The position numbers and the translations under genes are program-made. From Thelonectria olida (taxonomy: Eukaryota; Ascomycota; Sordariomycetes; Hypocreales; Nectriaceae), in the NCBI GenBank assembly GCA_020736575.1, contig JAGPYM010000052.1, positions 107,397 to 171,396 on the forward strand: DNA of 64,000 nucleotides, read 5' to 3'. The notes beneath the pieces are model-generated. The model did no database searches, was not told where the DNA came from, and was given only the letters and a program-made list of their open reading frames with translations. This document shows, piece by piece, positions 12,747 through 24,622 of this stretch (the first letter of the stretch is position 1; each line of letters starts with the position of its first letter).

Positions 12747-14816
12747 ATGGAGGTCGCCGCTCATGCTCGCAGGCGTAAAGGTTAGTGACTCTAACTGACG
12801 TGCCCACACTTCGGGCCGATTGCTAACATGCTCCATCGCTTGATAGCCTGCGACTTCTGTGTCTCGAGGAAGATCAAGTGCGATACACTGAAGCCAACAT
12901 GCTCTAATTGCAGGCTCTACGGTGTCGAGTGTAGAATCACGAATGCCACCAATACGAGTAGAAGAAAGGCCCCTGCCATCCCTCCGCCCTTTGACGAAAA
13001 TACTCCAGCTGCCTCGGCTTCAACCCCGTCAGAGTAAGGAGTCTACCTACCTCAACCGACCTTCCGTAAATATGACAAGATATTAATAGAACCGGGCCAT
13101 ATAGGCCAGATCAAGTTTCGGCAATCGAAGCACGCCTCGCCAATATCGAGTCACAGTTAGCCCAGCTTGTGAGAGACAAGAGGCCCCCCTCTCAATCAAG
13201 CTCTCCTCAATCTGGCCAAAATATCCCCAGTTTGAGCTTCAAAAATTTTCCCGAAGCCCGCGAGTATACTGCTTTGGACATGTGGAACGAAGGGTCAACC
13301 TTACCTTGTATCGGGTTCTCTCCACAGCCTATTTCCGACACAGTCATACTAACTTCAGGACAACTTGAACTTCCCACCCTCCCAGAGCTGCTGCCCAATG
13401 TGGATAATTATTTTCATAATTATAACCGTTATATCCCCTTATTTGAGCAGTCTACCTTTATGCGCATGCTTCTCGAATGGTACTCATCGCCTTCAAGGCA
13501 GGCTCCGGTCCCATGGGCAGCGATCAACGTTGTGCTTGCAATCAGCTATCGAGTGATAGACGACATGCCAATAGACGACCCTCGACTGGCACAGTGTATT
13601 CGCAACTTGCACTCCGCGACGACCCACCTCATGGCATGGAACCAAAATTTCTTGGGCCTGCAAGTGTTGTTGGGTATGGTCATTCTTTTCCAGGGAACGA
13701 CTGATCCTCAGCTTGCAATCGTTCTCATTGGGAGTTCTATGAGACTCATCCAGAGTATGGGGCTACCCTCGCGACGAGGGCTTGTGGGTCTGTCTTCCTC
13801 TGAAGCCTTGCAGAGGTGCCGAATATTTTGGATCGCATACGTTCTTGACAGGGTAGGTGATTCCTGTAACATGAGACGAACTTGAAGCTCACTTACCATT
13901 TCCTAGGACTTGGCCCTTCGCTCTAAAGCACCGTATACTCAGCTCGATGGGGAGCTCGACCTCAACCCCCCTCCAGAAGATGTCGAGGATGGGACAGGGT
14001 TCGTCACCTCCAGTACTGACAGCGTTCGGTTCAATTACTTCCGCGCGCGTGTGGACCTAGCTGTCATTCAGGGTAAGGCGCACGATATTCTCTATAGCCG
14101 AAGAGCACAAAAACTATCTCGAGAACAGAGGCTGCAAAATATTTCCCGCGTCGAGCAAATGCTGCTCACTTGGCGCACTGGAATACCAGCAGAGCTTCTA
14201 ACCGCAGAAGGCTTGTATCGGCGGCTCTCTCCGATCCCGATTCATCTCATGATGAACATGTACAACAGACACCTCGAATGCCTATTCCGAATTCATTCCA
14301 TCTTTTCATTTGATCAAGACTGGCTGAACCGGGTTCGGTGTTATCTCTCTCCTATGGTCATTGAACTGAGGGAAGATGAAGTTGATGGCGAAGTGATACA
14401 CTCAGGCCTAACGCCGCTTCCAAGAGGCTGGACAGAGTGTGTTGAGTACTGTCGACTCTCATTGGAGATTTTGACCTCCGGAAAACAGACGGAATACTCC
14501 ATATGGTGAGCCTCTCACGTGCCGAATTTAACACCCGAGCTGACCAGTCAGGCTTAACGCATGTTGCACCGTCTCGTCTCTAATTGTGTTATTGGTCAAC
14601 ATCATAGAGTTTCCCGATCATGAGTTCATTGCGGTGGACCAGAACTTAATTGATCAGACACGAGGGTTGTTTGAGCAGATGAATTCGAAAGCCTCCGAGG
14701 GGAGGTTCTTCCTCCTGCAAGTTGCGCAGGATCTAGACCGTCGCGCACGCGGTCAAGTCAACCGCATGACCCAGATCAACAATTTCAGCTTTCTCGATGC
14801 AATGAGGGGTTATTGA
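12747..14816 (+). CDS. Zn2Cys6 transcription factor with fungal-specific domain
   Basis: Predicted nuclear regulator of 615 residues from five exons: 12747-12780, 12847-13033, 13090-13852, 13907-14505 and 14552-14816. The zinc cluster begins two codons after the first intron: CDFCVSRKIKCDTLKPTC then SNCRLYGVEC, spacing CX2CX6CX6CX2CX6C. A basic Ser/Pro linker and a short coiled coil (AIEARLANIESQLAQLVRDK) follow. The middle-homology region includes LPTLPELLPNVDNYFHNYNR, the dimer-like helix LGLQVLLGMVILFQGTTDP and RLIQSMGLPSRRGL. The protein ends NNFSFLDAMRGY. All junctions are GT-AG and the exon sum is a multiple of three. It is divergent from the DAO-type oxidoreductase and upstream of the SDR gene, so a role in controlling them is plausible but not shown. 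Confidence 0.87.
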
Positions 14817-15778
14817 GCGTTAGTGGCAAATTGGAGCGATTGCAGAGGTACTTTTAATTGAATCATTAAATGACAGCTTCACCTGTATGAACGATACAAT
14901 GAATTAAGGCTCCTGGTTGAGTGGAGATGCCGGAAATGGTGCCTTGCTGTAATAAGCGCTCTGGAACTCCGTCCAGCTCGGTCGTGCCAGTGAAAGCCTG
15001 ATATGAAAAGAACATCGGCATCCCTCACTATCGAGTAGACGGCAGCTTGAACCGCCAGCTTTGAGCACCCAATTGACCTCGATGCGGGCGAATTTCCCAA
15101 TTAAAGATGCCCATCCCGATCCTAGGCGAACTTACACGGAGTTGCGCGGAGTCCCGCGGAGTGGGGTTCCGGTGGCAGTGGTTCAATGGTCCGTATCGGC
15201 CAGATGGTGGTGTTCTCATCAATTCAGCACTTCGGACAAGAAGGCTGAGAAAACAGGTGCAAAAGAATGGCTAGATCTAATGGCTGATGCAAGGCCAAGC
15301 TACTGCCCTGGCCAACAGTAGCCGCAATGTTTAATTTCTCCAAATGGTGCGCAACAGTATTGCTCGTCGCAAAAGAGTGGTATATTGGTTACGACTACTT
15401 AAAACAATGTCGGTAGCTATGTTGCATACTGGACACTCTATCGTTTTTCCCAGTGGCACAGATATCTGATGACTATCTCGGGGCGGTTACAAATTGCTGA
15501 GCAAAACTTTTGCTGCAGGCGGACATCCCCGGGAGTCCGTTAATGCGTGGAAGGCTTCCGCGATATCGAAGGTGTTCGAGTCATCATGGCTTAGAAATCA
15601 AGCTCTGGAACAAATACATAGCAATTATGTCGGTTATTGTCGGCCCTATTTAGGTCTCATCATTTTCTATGTTCAAGTGTTAAATATATAGCTGCGTCAT
15701 AGCAGCATTTGATCAGCCGTCAAACACCATCTCAATCAGAATATTCGTCAAGTCATTCCAATACCATTACTCAACGAA
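14817..15778. other. intergenic, no gene recognised
   Basis: About 960 bp between the regulator and the SDR gene. The final 100 bp carries a TATA-like run (ttaaatatata near 15680) about 95 bp before the SDR start and may be its core promoter. Nothing else is recognised. Confidence 0.45.
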
Positions 15779-17016
15779 ATGGCAAAGATCTTTCTGCATG
15801 TATCTTCCTATACTCTAACCTTTATCCCTTTCTAACGCTAGTTCTTCCACAGCACAGGTGCCTCAGGCTATATTGGCGGTGATCTCCTTCACCTGCTAGC
15901 GAAGGTGCACCCAGAGTACACCGTCAGAGCCCTAGTCCGGGACGCAGGAAAAGGCGAAGCCATCAGCAGAGCATTTCGCCAGGTACAGATAGTAAAAGGC
16001 GGTCTCGAAGATGCCGAAATCATCGCTCGAGAAGCAAAAGAAGCCGACATTGTTGTCCGTAAGTAGACAATCATTCACTATGAAAAGCATCATATAACTG
16101 ATCTGGTCCAATCACCTGTTCAGACCTGGCAGCATCAGGGCATCTGAAGAGTGTCCAAGCTATCCACCACGCTTTGTCAAACAAGCCAAAGTCTCAGAAA
16201 TCGCCCTATTGGATCCAGATATCCGGAGGCAGCGCATTGGCGGCGGCGGAACTGGCCGACCCATCTCGTGTGTGCGGTGCAGGCAGCGACATCATTTGGG
16301 ACGACCTCGACGGCATTGATGCAATCCGATCTTTGATCAAACAACACCCAAAGCGTGCCGTTGACAATTATTTACTCTCCGTCGCCAACAATACACCTCA
16401 TGTCAAGACTGCTCTCGTTCTACCTCCGATTATTTACGGCCAGGGTCGGGGACCAGTGAACCAGAGGAGCATCCAGATTCCTGAGCTGGCCAAATTAACA
16501 CTACAACGTCAGCGCGGTGTACAGGTTGGACCTGGTCAGAGTCGATGGGGCAATGTTCATATTCTAGACCTCAGCCAATTGTTCCTGCGACTGGTTGAGA
16601 AAGCGGTCGAGGGCACGGAGGATCCTAACATTTGGGGATCAAATGGACTCTATCTTACCGGAATTGGTGAAATTGTAAGTGTCCAGAAGACTCTTCAGAC
16701 ATTTGAACCTAACCTAGTTCTCAATAACTAGTCATTTGGCGAGATTTCTAGGCGCATTGCCGCAGCAGCATCAGAGCTCAACGTCCTCCAGGAGAGGTCA
16801 ATTGACCAGCTGAGCGGACAAGAAGCAGACGACTTATTGCCACATGGATCGGTATTGTACGGCACAAATGTGCGTGGCCAAGCGCGCAGGGCGAAGAAAT
16901 GGTTTGGCTGGGCGCCTACGCACGAGGATCTTGAGCATGATATTCCCAGAACGGTGGCACGTGAGGCTCGCCAACTTGGACTTATTCAAGATGAGACTCC
17001 TACCGCTCGTATCTGA
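15779..17016 (+). CDS. NAD(P)-binding epimerase/dehydratase, extended SDR
   Basis: Soluble Rossmann-fold protein of about 357 residues, related to fungal NAD-dependent epimerase/dehydratase and NmrA-like proteins. Exons: 15779-15799 (tiny, MAKIFLH), 15842-16058, 16124-16674 and 16732-17016. The cofactor motif STGASGYIGGDLLHLLA comes just after intron 1, then the strand YTVRALVRD and the second-strand marker ADIVVHLAASGH across intron 2. The substrate side shows VLPPIIYGQGRGPVNQRSIQ and the interface segment RWGNVHILDLSQLFLRLVEK. The C terminus is WFGWAPTHEDLEHDIPRTV. The catalytic Tyr-x3-Lys is not evident, so it may be an NmrA-like sensor or atypical enzyme. The acceptor of intron 1 is the least certain junction: several AGs lie close together, and I chose the one that keeps frame. 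Confidence 0.8.
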
Positions 17017-17099
17017 AGAGCCATGGTGTGGCATAACGATAACTAGTCAGAGGATATGCAGATGGACTATCAATTAACAATTAGAGCGTCACCTTGTAG

Positions 17100-17431
17100 T
17101 CGCAGTGTTCGGGTAGAGTGGTAAAGACAATTACTCCTCATCGTGTGAGATTTAGATTATCCTTGAAAATACCGGCTGCAGAATCGGACACGTGCAACTG
17201 CGGACGAGCAGCAGAAACGATGAAACGCTTTTTGTTTCGGTGTCCGAAGTGGGACGCACAGCGAGAAGGCATGCGACGGGTCGGACAAACGAAGATGGGA
17301 AACGTCTCGTTCTTTTAGGAGGAACGGCGGCATCGGATGGCCCAAAATGGGCACCAGACCTACAGGCAGTGCGGGCGGCGACTAAGTTTGCCATAGACAT
17401 GAGGAGACTTAATGCAAATCAGACTGGATGA
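17100..17431 (+). pseudogene. 3' remnant of a non-LTR retrotransposon (LINE) pol gene, frameshifted
   Basis: Plus-strand fragment resembling the C-terminal tail of fungal LINE reverse-transcriptase proteins. One frame reads VRFRLSLKIPAAESDTCNCG then AETMKRFLFRCPKWDAQREG, matching the cysteine-bearing CxCG ... FLFxCPxW tail. The match then continues in the next frame as LLGGTAASDGPKWAPDLQAV and RAATKFAIDMRRLN, the usual last segment (WKPDxxxVxAxxxFAIxTxRL). The switch falls in the run TTCTTTTAGG near 17310-17318, as if one T had been lost, which creates a TAG. Only about 330 bp survive; no upstream RT domain is present. The family assignment is from memory of this tail motif. Confidence 0.6.
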
Positions 17432-17593
17432 CTTCCTAATAGCATTTAGCAGCCAATACTAGCGATACTAATACCAAACAGCCTCAAGTTGACAGATCAT
17501 GCTTCAGCTGCTGAAGATAGGATGCTAAACACTGAGAAAATGGCCTTCAAGCAGGCTTGTCACAGTAGGATGGAGGTGGACCTTCCTGCACCG

Positions 17594-19517
17594 TCAAGGC
17601 GTGTATGTAATCAATAATCTTTCATCGCCTAATTGACGTTTCCCAGCATCGACTCGATTGTTATGCACCTTGTAGATTATAAGTTGAATCGTTGCAAAAA
17701 CGACCCCCACAGATACCATAATAACCATCGTGCGAAGGCCATTCTGGTAGCTGCAATCCTGTGAGCTCTTTGTAGTGTTTTCTCAGATCAGGGTACTTAC
17801 AATGGTTTATCGTCCGCCTGAAAATATTGAGCCCCGATCATCAATCCAGTAGTTGCAGACATCACCCACATGCTATATCCTTTATTAGCTCGACAATTCT
17901 ATTTTTCAGGGCGGGTATTCTGACGCTAAGGCTATGCTTCGCTCAGCCGGTTCGTGACAGTTTAGCTGCGTCCAAGAGTTATGAACAGGATGATAGCCCA
18001 CAGCGAAAGCATTTACAGCTGTCCAGAGGCCCCATCTTGACCACTTCCCTTCCACATGGGGATGTGTTTGCCTTGCGACGATGAGTATGACGAGGTAGCA
18101 AAGCTGCGCTGAAATGACAGTCGCCCCACGGCGGTTAGTGCGATCACTCAGGTATCCAAACGAGAAGACGACCGGAAGAGCGAGCGAAGCTCCAACGGCC
18201 GCGAGAGCATTAGCTGTCAGGCGGTCAAAGCCGAGAGACCTAGTTTTCAAATAGAAGCTTCATGTCAGGATATTGCAAGGACTTTGGGGATGTTGGGTTT
18301 CAGCACGTGCATTACTCACACGATAATAGAAGGCGAATAGGTTGACAACGGAGAGAAGGTTGAAAAGACTACCAGGGTGGAAACGTAGTGCGGCCATCGA
18401 CGATAATGCGACACAGTCTTCCAGACGGTCTTCAAGTCTACCATTTTACCTCGAGAATGACCAACATTTCTTCCTTCAAGCCTAGTTTGTAGTACTTGCT
18501 GCTCATCGCCCGAAAAGCTGACAAAGGATAGCCCTGTTAGGGAGCGAGGAAAATCTGGGCTCTCTAGGAGGAAGAGAAAAATCAGAATTGAGACAACGAT
18601 AGTCAATAGACCTTCGACTATATTTTCAGGTTAGTAAACCGAAAATTCCAACCAGAGAATAAGATGCTCGTACGTAAGAAGATCCATTGCCAACCATGGA
18701 TGCCGTGTCGACCATCCAGCCTCAGAATAAGGGAGGCCAATATGGGGCTTATCGCATTCCCGCCAAACATGCCAAAGAAGAAAACGGATATTCTCTTTGC
18801 CAGTTCACTTGGCTTATACCACAAGGATAACGTGTACATGGCCCCGGGAGTGTAGCCTGCTTCCGCAAAGCCAAGGGCAACACGGGCAGCTAAGAACCCG
18901 GCACGGTTTCGAATAAATACCTGAGTCGTCGCGACGAGGCCAAACATGAAAACTTGGCCCGAAATCCACTTGCGAGTGCCGAACTAGACAAGGTTAATCG
19001 AGATGGACTGTTGCTGGATGACGCTGTGGTACTCACTCGTTGGAGAGCCATGTTGCAGGGAATCTCAAAGACGACCACGGTTGCGAACATGAGTTGATTT
19101 CCCAGATTGATTGTCGCCTGGTCGACATGAATGTCGTCTGCGAAGCCACCTGTCAAGGCACTTGCTAGGTTCATGCGATCCAGCTGGAAGACAAATAGTC
19201 CGAGCACTAGTAGAACGAGGACCGAGCGGTCAACCCTCCGATTGCGTTAGCGAACCCGTAAGAATGTCAATTCGCGCTTGGGAACCTCACTTTCTTCGAG
19301 CTCTAGCCTCAATGGCAGGGTCACATGTTGGGTCAGTGTCGAAGGAGGTAGAGAAGAGTTCTGCAATTGTTGGTGCGGGAGCACCGGAACCCTTCTCGCG
19401 GGGCTCATCTAGACTTGTTTGAGGGCCTCTCGGTGGACACTCAAGTAGCGCCATGTTGAGCCGTAGACGATGCTCACTCTTATGTGAAGCACAGCCCGCA
19501 ATGGATGGACAGGACAC
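17594..19517 (-). CDS. MFS transporter, ACS family (allantoate/nicotinate permease-like)
   Basis: Twelve-helix anion:cation symporter-type permease, likely importing an organic anion or small acid across the plasma membrane. The start is either ATG 19517 or the in-frame ATG 19454 (MALLECPPRG). The exon 1/2 junction gives ARRKVDRSVLVLLVLGL followed by FQLDRMNLASALTGGF (helix 1). Then GNQLMFATVVVFEIPCN, after an intron FGTRKWISGQVFMFGLVATT, and the helix 4-5 region ARVALGFAEAGYTPGAMYTL. After further introns come LFLLESPDFPRSL, YLSDRTNRRGATVISAQLCY, TTGLMIGAQYFQADDKP and YQNGLRTMVIM; the stop is at 17594-17596. Seven or eight exons are required; two introns (near 19286-19232 and 17875-17830) have weak or ambiguous ends. 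It is the last gene of the metabolic block. Confidence 0.8.
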
Positions 19518-20550
19518 AATCCCCGCGACAATTCTAGATTTTGGTGGGATTGCAGATTAAAAAAAAGACATTAAAACTCACGGCGAGTGCGGGAAATTTA
19601 ATCAAGACTTCTTCCCGTCTTTCCGTGGCATAGCTTAACTCACTATCAGGGTTCTCTCTCGGGTAACGATCCATTCATGGCGCTTTGAGTTATCTCATGT
19701 GGGACCATCTCATGCCAAAGGCGCGTCGTTCTGAGATCTTATAGGGTTGAATTGACTCTCGGAATCTGCCTCCTCCCCTCCCCTGCTAGCCTGGTTGGGA
19801 ACGACTGTGACATTGGCGGGCGGGACGGCGGGAGGGATGGCCTTTTGGGATGTCTCGATGAACTAGACCTGTTCCTTCTCGGCCTCGCGTAAATTTGCAG
19901 CAATTCTTGCCTTTCTATTTGTAAGCAGCGTTGGCATTGGGCTGACTTACTATATACCTGGGTAATTGCCATAGTCAAACAAGGCATTCTCAATTGGCAT
20001 TGTGTAAGGAAAACGCCAAAGGACAGTTAAGCTTCTAATTTAAAATAGCTATATAAATTATATTCCATTCTATTTTTAATATTTTAAATTTAAAAAAACT
20101 AAACCTCATACTTTAACTGAGAGCATAAGGATTGGTTTGTTGCCCAGATTCCCTCCGCCTTCTTCAATCAGTATCTAACAAACTGAAATCGATACAAGCG
20201 TAATAAGAATCCCACCACTCCCCCCAATTCTCGTTGGGCTGACATGATATAACGAGTACAACTTCAGTAAACAACAAATACCCAAAGACGAGCCGTTTCG
20301 GCCCCTGAGGCTATGCCCACACAGCCACACCAGTCGATCCACAAAAGGACAAAAGCGAGACCGAGACCGAGATATTGAGGGTGAGATTGATGAGGTACAC
20401 ACGTAATTGAGGGAGGCTGCAGTCATTAACGAAGGCCGGCAGCTTCCTAATAATACAGCTTGGCTCTGCTGCTCAACCTAACAACAACACAAACCGACTC
20501 TTGACGCTGTCATACACATCAACATTCTCGCTCACAATTTCTGAACAACC
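19518..20550. other. intergenic with short AT-rich patch
   Basis: About 1 kb between divergent genes. A patch at 20030-20110 is almost pure A/T and contrasts with its surroundings. It may be a scar of a RIP-mutated repeat, but nothing identifies it. The rest should hold promoters for the permease (minus) and the membrane protein (plus). Confidence 0.4.
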
Positions 20551-21409
20551 ATGGGAGGTGCCGCTGGCCTTAAGTGCCTCCAATGGCTGATCAGAGGCAA
20601 CCAACTTGGCTCCGCTACTCTCATGCTCGCCGTTTATTCATATTTCCTCGCAACACTTGCCGCGCACGACTTCGACATCAGCCGTCATATTCGTGCCGTT
20701 GAAGGCATATCCGGCAGCGCAGTGCTCTATGGTCTACTTGGAGTGCTCCTCATTTGCTGTATCGGTGGCGTCCCAATGGCATCTTTTATCGCCATCATTT
20801 TGGACACTGGATTCCTCGCTTGTTTCATCTACGTCGCTGTTGCCAACAAGCATGGTGCTGGGAATTGCAGAGGCGAGGTTGACACACCGTACGGACGAGG
20901 ACTCGCAAAGTCGAGGATCAAAGGCAAGAGGGGATCTCTCGCATTACCAACTTATCGCGTCGCATGCCAACTGCAAACTGCGTGTTTGGCTACGGCAATC
21001 ATCGCAGTGTAAGCCCCAGTGCCCGCTTCTTCCGCTGGCTCACCTTTATGAGGACATGGCTGATGATAATCACAGCTTGTTTTTCTTCTTCTCCATCATT
21101 CTTGATGTTGCACTCGCACGCAATCACTACGGCACGAACCGTCGTGAAAACAAGGGATATGGATACCAAGAGCAGAACGGCTTCCTGGGTGGTGCTTCCC
21201 AGCAAGGCCCATGGGATGATGTCCCAGATCATCTTCCTACACATATCCACCCTGAAGATATGATGGGCATCCGAAGCAACAGTATTTCTCATCAAATGGA
21301 AGGAATTAGTCATGAATCATCCAATGGCGACGAGTCCACATGCTTCTCTGATGCCGACCACCATCGGGATTCACGGTCTCATGTTCTGGAGCCACCGTAT
21401 CCAGTATAA
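20551..21409 (+). CDS. four-helix membrane protein, MARVEL-like
   Basis: Predicted integral membrane protein of 263 residues, two exons (20551-21008 and 21076-21409). Four hydrophobic segments are visible: LGSATLMLAVYSYFLATLAA, VLYGLLGVLLICCIGGVPM followed by ASFIAIILDTGFLACFIYVA, and after the intron VLFFFFSIILDVALA. A cysteine-containing loop (ACQLQTACLATAIIAV) precedes the last helix, as in many fungal MARVEL-like proteins. The C-terminal 90 residues are hydrophilic, rich in His, Ser, Asp and Asn, and probably cytoplasmic. The family usually concerns membrane apposition or cortical domains, but no function is established here. The exon sum is a multiple of three and the intron is GT-AG. 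Confidence 0.78.
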
Positions 21410-22161
21410 TCGTTGGGATTTCGGGTGCGGCTTAGAACACGCGGGCTCGTGTCTCCGCACGACATACTTGGGACGTTTTCTTTACTCTTCATCTTAAACC
21501 GTCAGTATAAATCCTTCAGCGGCATCACATGTGTAACTGATCTAAGTCATGGTACAGAGTCTTCAAGCGAGTCCGAAAACGAAAAGAACCTAGGCCGTTG
21601 CCAAGGCATATAACCAACCCCCCACGACCAACGACCCATAACGAAAAGAAAAGCAAAGAGATATCATCTCAAGTTAGAAATTTCATCGCTCACTTATCAT
21701 AATGCCCACGCAGACGCTCGAAGAGCCGCTCGCGGAATTCAAGCCGTGGCTCGGCATTTCGCGGCGACATGGCTCTGCACCCACTTTATCGCGGATATAA
21801 ACGGATCAAGTCGTCTTGTTGCTCGTAGAGAGAGCCGCATCGAGCCCAGTCACACCACTACACATAAGGATTGCGCCGCGATATCGTGCTTTCAGACCCA
21901 TTTGAGGACACAAAATTTGAGCTATCTAGACAGCAATATGGATACACAGGATTGGCGATAGAGAATTCTTTCATGGCTCCATTGATCATGGAAACGGCCC
22001 ACTGAAGTCGGCAACGGGCGGAGCCGCATGAGATTCATTGATGTTTAAGATGGGAACTGGACGCTGGATGATATCGTCGTGTCACTGGCTTTGTCAGAGA
22101 TTGTATCTCAAAGAACATATTCCGAGCTGCCATTTTTTCTGTCTTAAATACCGTTAAAAAT
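21410..22161. other. intergenic, no gene recognised
   Basis: About 750 bp between the membrane protein and the second DHA1 transporter. No domain, RNA or repeat recognised; the last part is the transporter's promoter region. Confidence 0.45.
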
Positions 22162-23700
22162 ATGTCGTCGGCTTCCTCCATGATCTTGGCCTGTCATTCC
22201 GGTCTCGACACCCCATCCAAGGAGCAACCCCGGGATCCCAACTCGAGTCATTCCCAACGAGAAATAGATCCGGAAAAGGGCGCAGCGAGAGATTCAAAGC
22301 TACGTTCTGAAGTGGCTTCCGTTGCTTTCAATGGCCCGAATGACCCCGACCATCCTCACAATTGGTCAACTTTGAAGAAACTCAGCTGTCTCGTTACGAT
22401 CAACCTGATGATCTTCGCCGTGTCTTTTTCTTCAAGCATTTTCGGCACTGCATCATCAAAACTCAAAGATGAATTCAACGTGCCAAACGTCGTTGTTCAC
22501 CTTGACGTGGCCCTGTTCGTTGCTGGATTCTCAGTCGGCCCTTTATTCTTTGCGCCCATGTCCGACATTGCTGGCCACTTACCTCCATGCGTAATCGGAT
22601 TCACCGCCTGCGGCCTTTCGCAGATTCCACTGGGCTTGAGCAACAAATTCACCGTTATATTGATTTGTCGCTTCCTTGCCGGTGCCTTTGGCAGTTCCAT
22701 GGTTGCGTGTGGCTCTGGCATGACAGCAGAGATGTACGAACCCCTCTCCAGGGCTGTGCCGTTGGCCTTTGGTGCCACCATGATCAACATCGGTAGTACT
22801 GTCTCGCCAACGGCAGGAAGCTATATCGTAGCCAGATATGGTTGGCGATGGACCGGCTGGGTCACTCTGATTCTCTTCGCCGCAATAGGCGTCATTATGG
22901 TGGTAGCTCTCAGGGAGACGTCACCAACACATATTTTAGTTGCAAGAGCCCGTCGGCTTCGAGCTACTGGGGGAGAAGAGGCGCACAAAGCCAAGGCTCC
23001 ATTCGAGAATGAAGCTGTCAACTTTCGCGTCATTGCAAGAAAGTACTTTGCGAGGCCCGTAAAGCTCATCTGCAAGGAACCAATCTTGATCATCCTCACA
23101 GTCCATCTCACGTTCGTCTATGGCACACTGTTTCTCACGTATCAGTTGTTCCCCTACGCCTTCCGGCAACGCGGTTGGTCAGCAACAACGTCGTCTCTAC
23201 CGTTCATCGCAGTGGCCCTTGGCGTGATTTCTGCCCCCGGAATCGTATCCATCTTCACACTGACTTGGTGGAAGTGGCGATGGCTGGAGCGAGGGTGTGC
23301 CTCAGAGCCTGAAGACCGTCTACCACCCATGATCCTGGGTGCTGTTATTGTCCCCGTGGCCCTTCTGTGGTTTGGCTGGTCTATGAACGTGCACTGGATA
23401 TCTCAGGTTCTAGCAGGTTATTTCATTGGACTTGGGCTGCAACTTATCTTTATCAGCGGCCTTGTATACATGGTAGAGGTCTACATTACCTGTGCCAACT
23501 CTGCCGTCTCAATTCATATTGCAGTCAGAAGCTTTGCGGCTGCCAGCTTCCCTCTCTGGGCCCAGCCCATGTATGAAACGCTCGGAGTGGAATATGCCGC
23601 CACGACTCTAGCTGTCTTTTCGGCCTTGCTACTCGCATTTCCCATCTTGTTCTTCAAAATGGGGCTAAAGATTAGGAACTGGAGTACTTTCGCACAATAG
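22162..23700 (+). CDS. MFS transporter, DHA1 type (polyamine/drug exporter-like)
   Basis: Intronless, 512 residues, plasma-membrane proton antiporter by family. The N-terminal cytoplasmic tail ends NDPDHPHNWSTLKK, the usual DPxxPxNW box before helix 1. Helix 2 and the following loop read GPLFFAPMSDIAGHLPPCVI. The central loop is about 65 residues, followed by the second half starting FARPVKLICKEPILIILTVH, which is typical of fungal polyamine/drug exporters. Helices 10-12 end AFPILFFKMGLKIRNWSTFAQ. Motif A is unusual: the common GRRxP appears as GHLPP, losing both basic residues. The helix 5 GPxxGP motif appears as GSTVSPTAG. These changes could mean altered transport or relaxed constraint, though the frame is fully open. 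Confidence 0.85.
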   Translation: MSSASSMILACHSGLDTPSKEQPRDPNSSHSQREIDPEKGAARDSKLRSEVASVAFNGPNDPDHPHNWSTLKKLSCLVTINLMIFAVSFSSSIFGTASSKLKDEFNVPNVVVHLDVALFVAGFSVGPLFFAPMSDIAGHLPPCVIGFTACGLSQIPLGLSNKFTVILICRFLAGAFGSSMVACGSGMTAEMYEPLSRAVPLAFGATMINIGSTVSPTAGSYIVARYGWRWTGWVTLILFAAIGVIMVVALRETSPTHILVARARRLRATGGEEAHKAKAPFENEAVNFRVIARKYFARPVKLICKEPILIILTVHLTFVYGTLFLTYQLFPYAFRQRGWSATTSSLPFIAVALGVISAPGIVSIFTLTWWKWRWLERGCASEPEDRLPPMILGAVIVPVALLWFGWSMNVHWISQVLAGYFIGLGLQLIFISGLVYMVEVYITCANSAVSIHIAVRSFAAASFPLWAQPMYETLGVEYAATTLAVFSALLLAFPILFFKMGLKIRNWSTFAQ

Positions 23701-24251
23701 GAGCTGATACCTGTGTGAGTATTATTGGATTGCTGGTATTAATGAGCATATGGCCGATGATTGAGAACTGAGAAGGCAATTTGGCCACAACAGAATGTCA
23801 CGACCAATGCATTTACGGTTAGAGAAAAGGCAGAGAGGGTTACACAGATCAACAGGGGCTTAGGCAGATCAAAACAAGCAACGTTTGATAAGTTAAAGTA
23901 CATATAAGAATCCGATTTTAAGAGTTTAATAGGGCGAAAAGCAACTATGCCAGCTAGCCAGGGGAAAAGAGAGACCAAGTGGCCTAAAGGAAGGTCAGGT
24001 AGCTAGACAGTCTAATCCAAGTTGTCAAGGCTGAACAGACAGCGGGCTACATTGCTGGGGCTGCTAATACCAGTATATAGCTCCCTAGGTAGGCTATAGG
24101 ACTTGTTGTATCACTCATCCGACCTCTCAAGACTGCTAGCTCTAATATATTATTTAGGTCTTCTTTAATATTCACTTTATATAGTTTAAAAGCTTTCCTA
24201 TAGATAAGCACTAAGCTAAAAGAGTGTGAGCGTAGTAATTATATGATGCAA
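23701..24251. other. intergenic, AT-rising
   Basis: About 550 bp downstream of the transporter. A/T content rises from about 24060 onward, leading into the inverted-repeat element. No gene is recognised. Confidence 0.4.
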
Positions 24252-24253
24252 GT

Positions 24254-24376
24254 TGGGGAGTAATACCTGCACCAGGGGCGGTGCAAATAAGTCACATGAC
24301 TTCGCACACCACCCCCAGTGCAAGTAAGATCCGATATGTAAGTACGATATGTTTAAGTAAGAGATATCTCTTTTAT
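24254..24376 (+). repeat. left terminal inverted repeat of the MITE-like element
   Basis: 123-bp arm, pairing with 24623-24745 in reverse complement. It ends in a run containing GAGATATCTC, itself a palindrome. Confidence 0.75.
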
Positions 24377-24622
24377 TATAATAATTTGATGCAGGAATAG
24401 AGAGCTCTTTATAAGAGAAATGCCCTACTTTATACTACACGATGCGAAGCTATTCACTTATATTATAATAGCTATAGTATTTGGATGATACAGGTGCAGG
24501 CATTATATGCTATTTACAGCTTTAAGCAGGCTGGTATGTTAGTAGTATATCACATTTAATACTAATATATATAGGAAATTACTATATCTGTTCAATTGCG
24601 TGAATAGATGCTAGTTCTTTAG

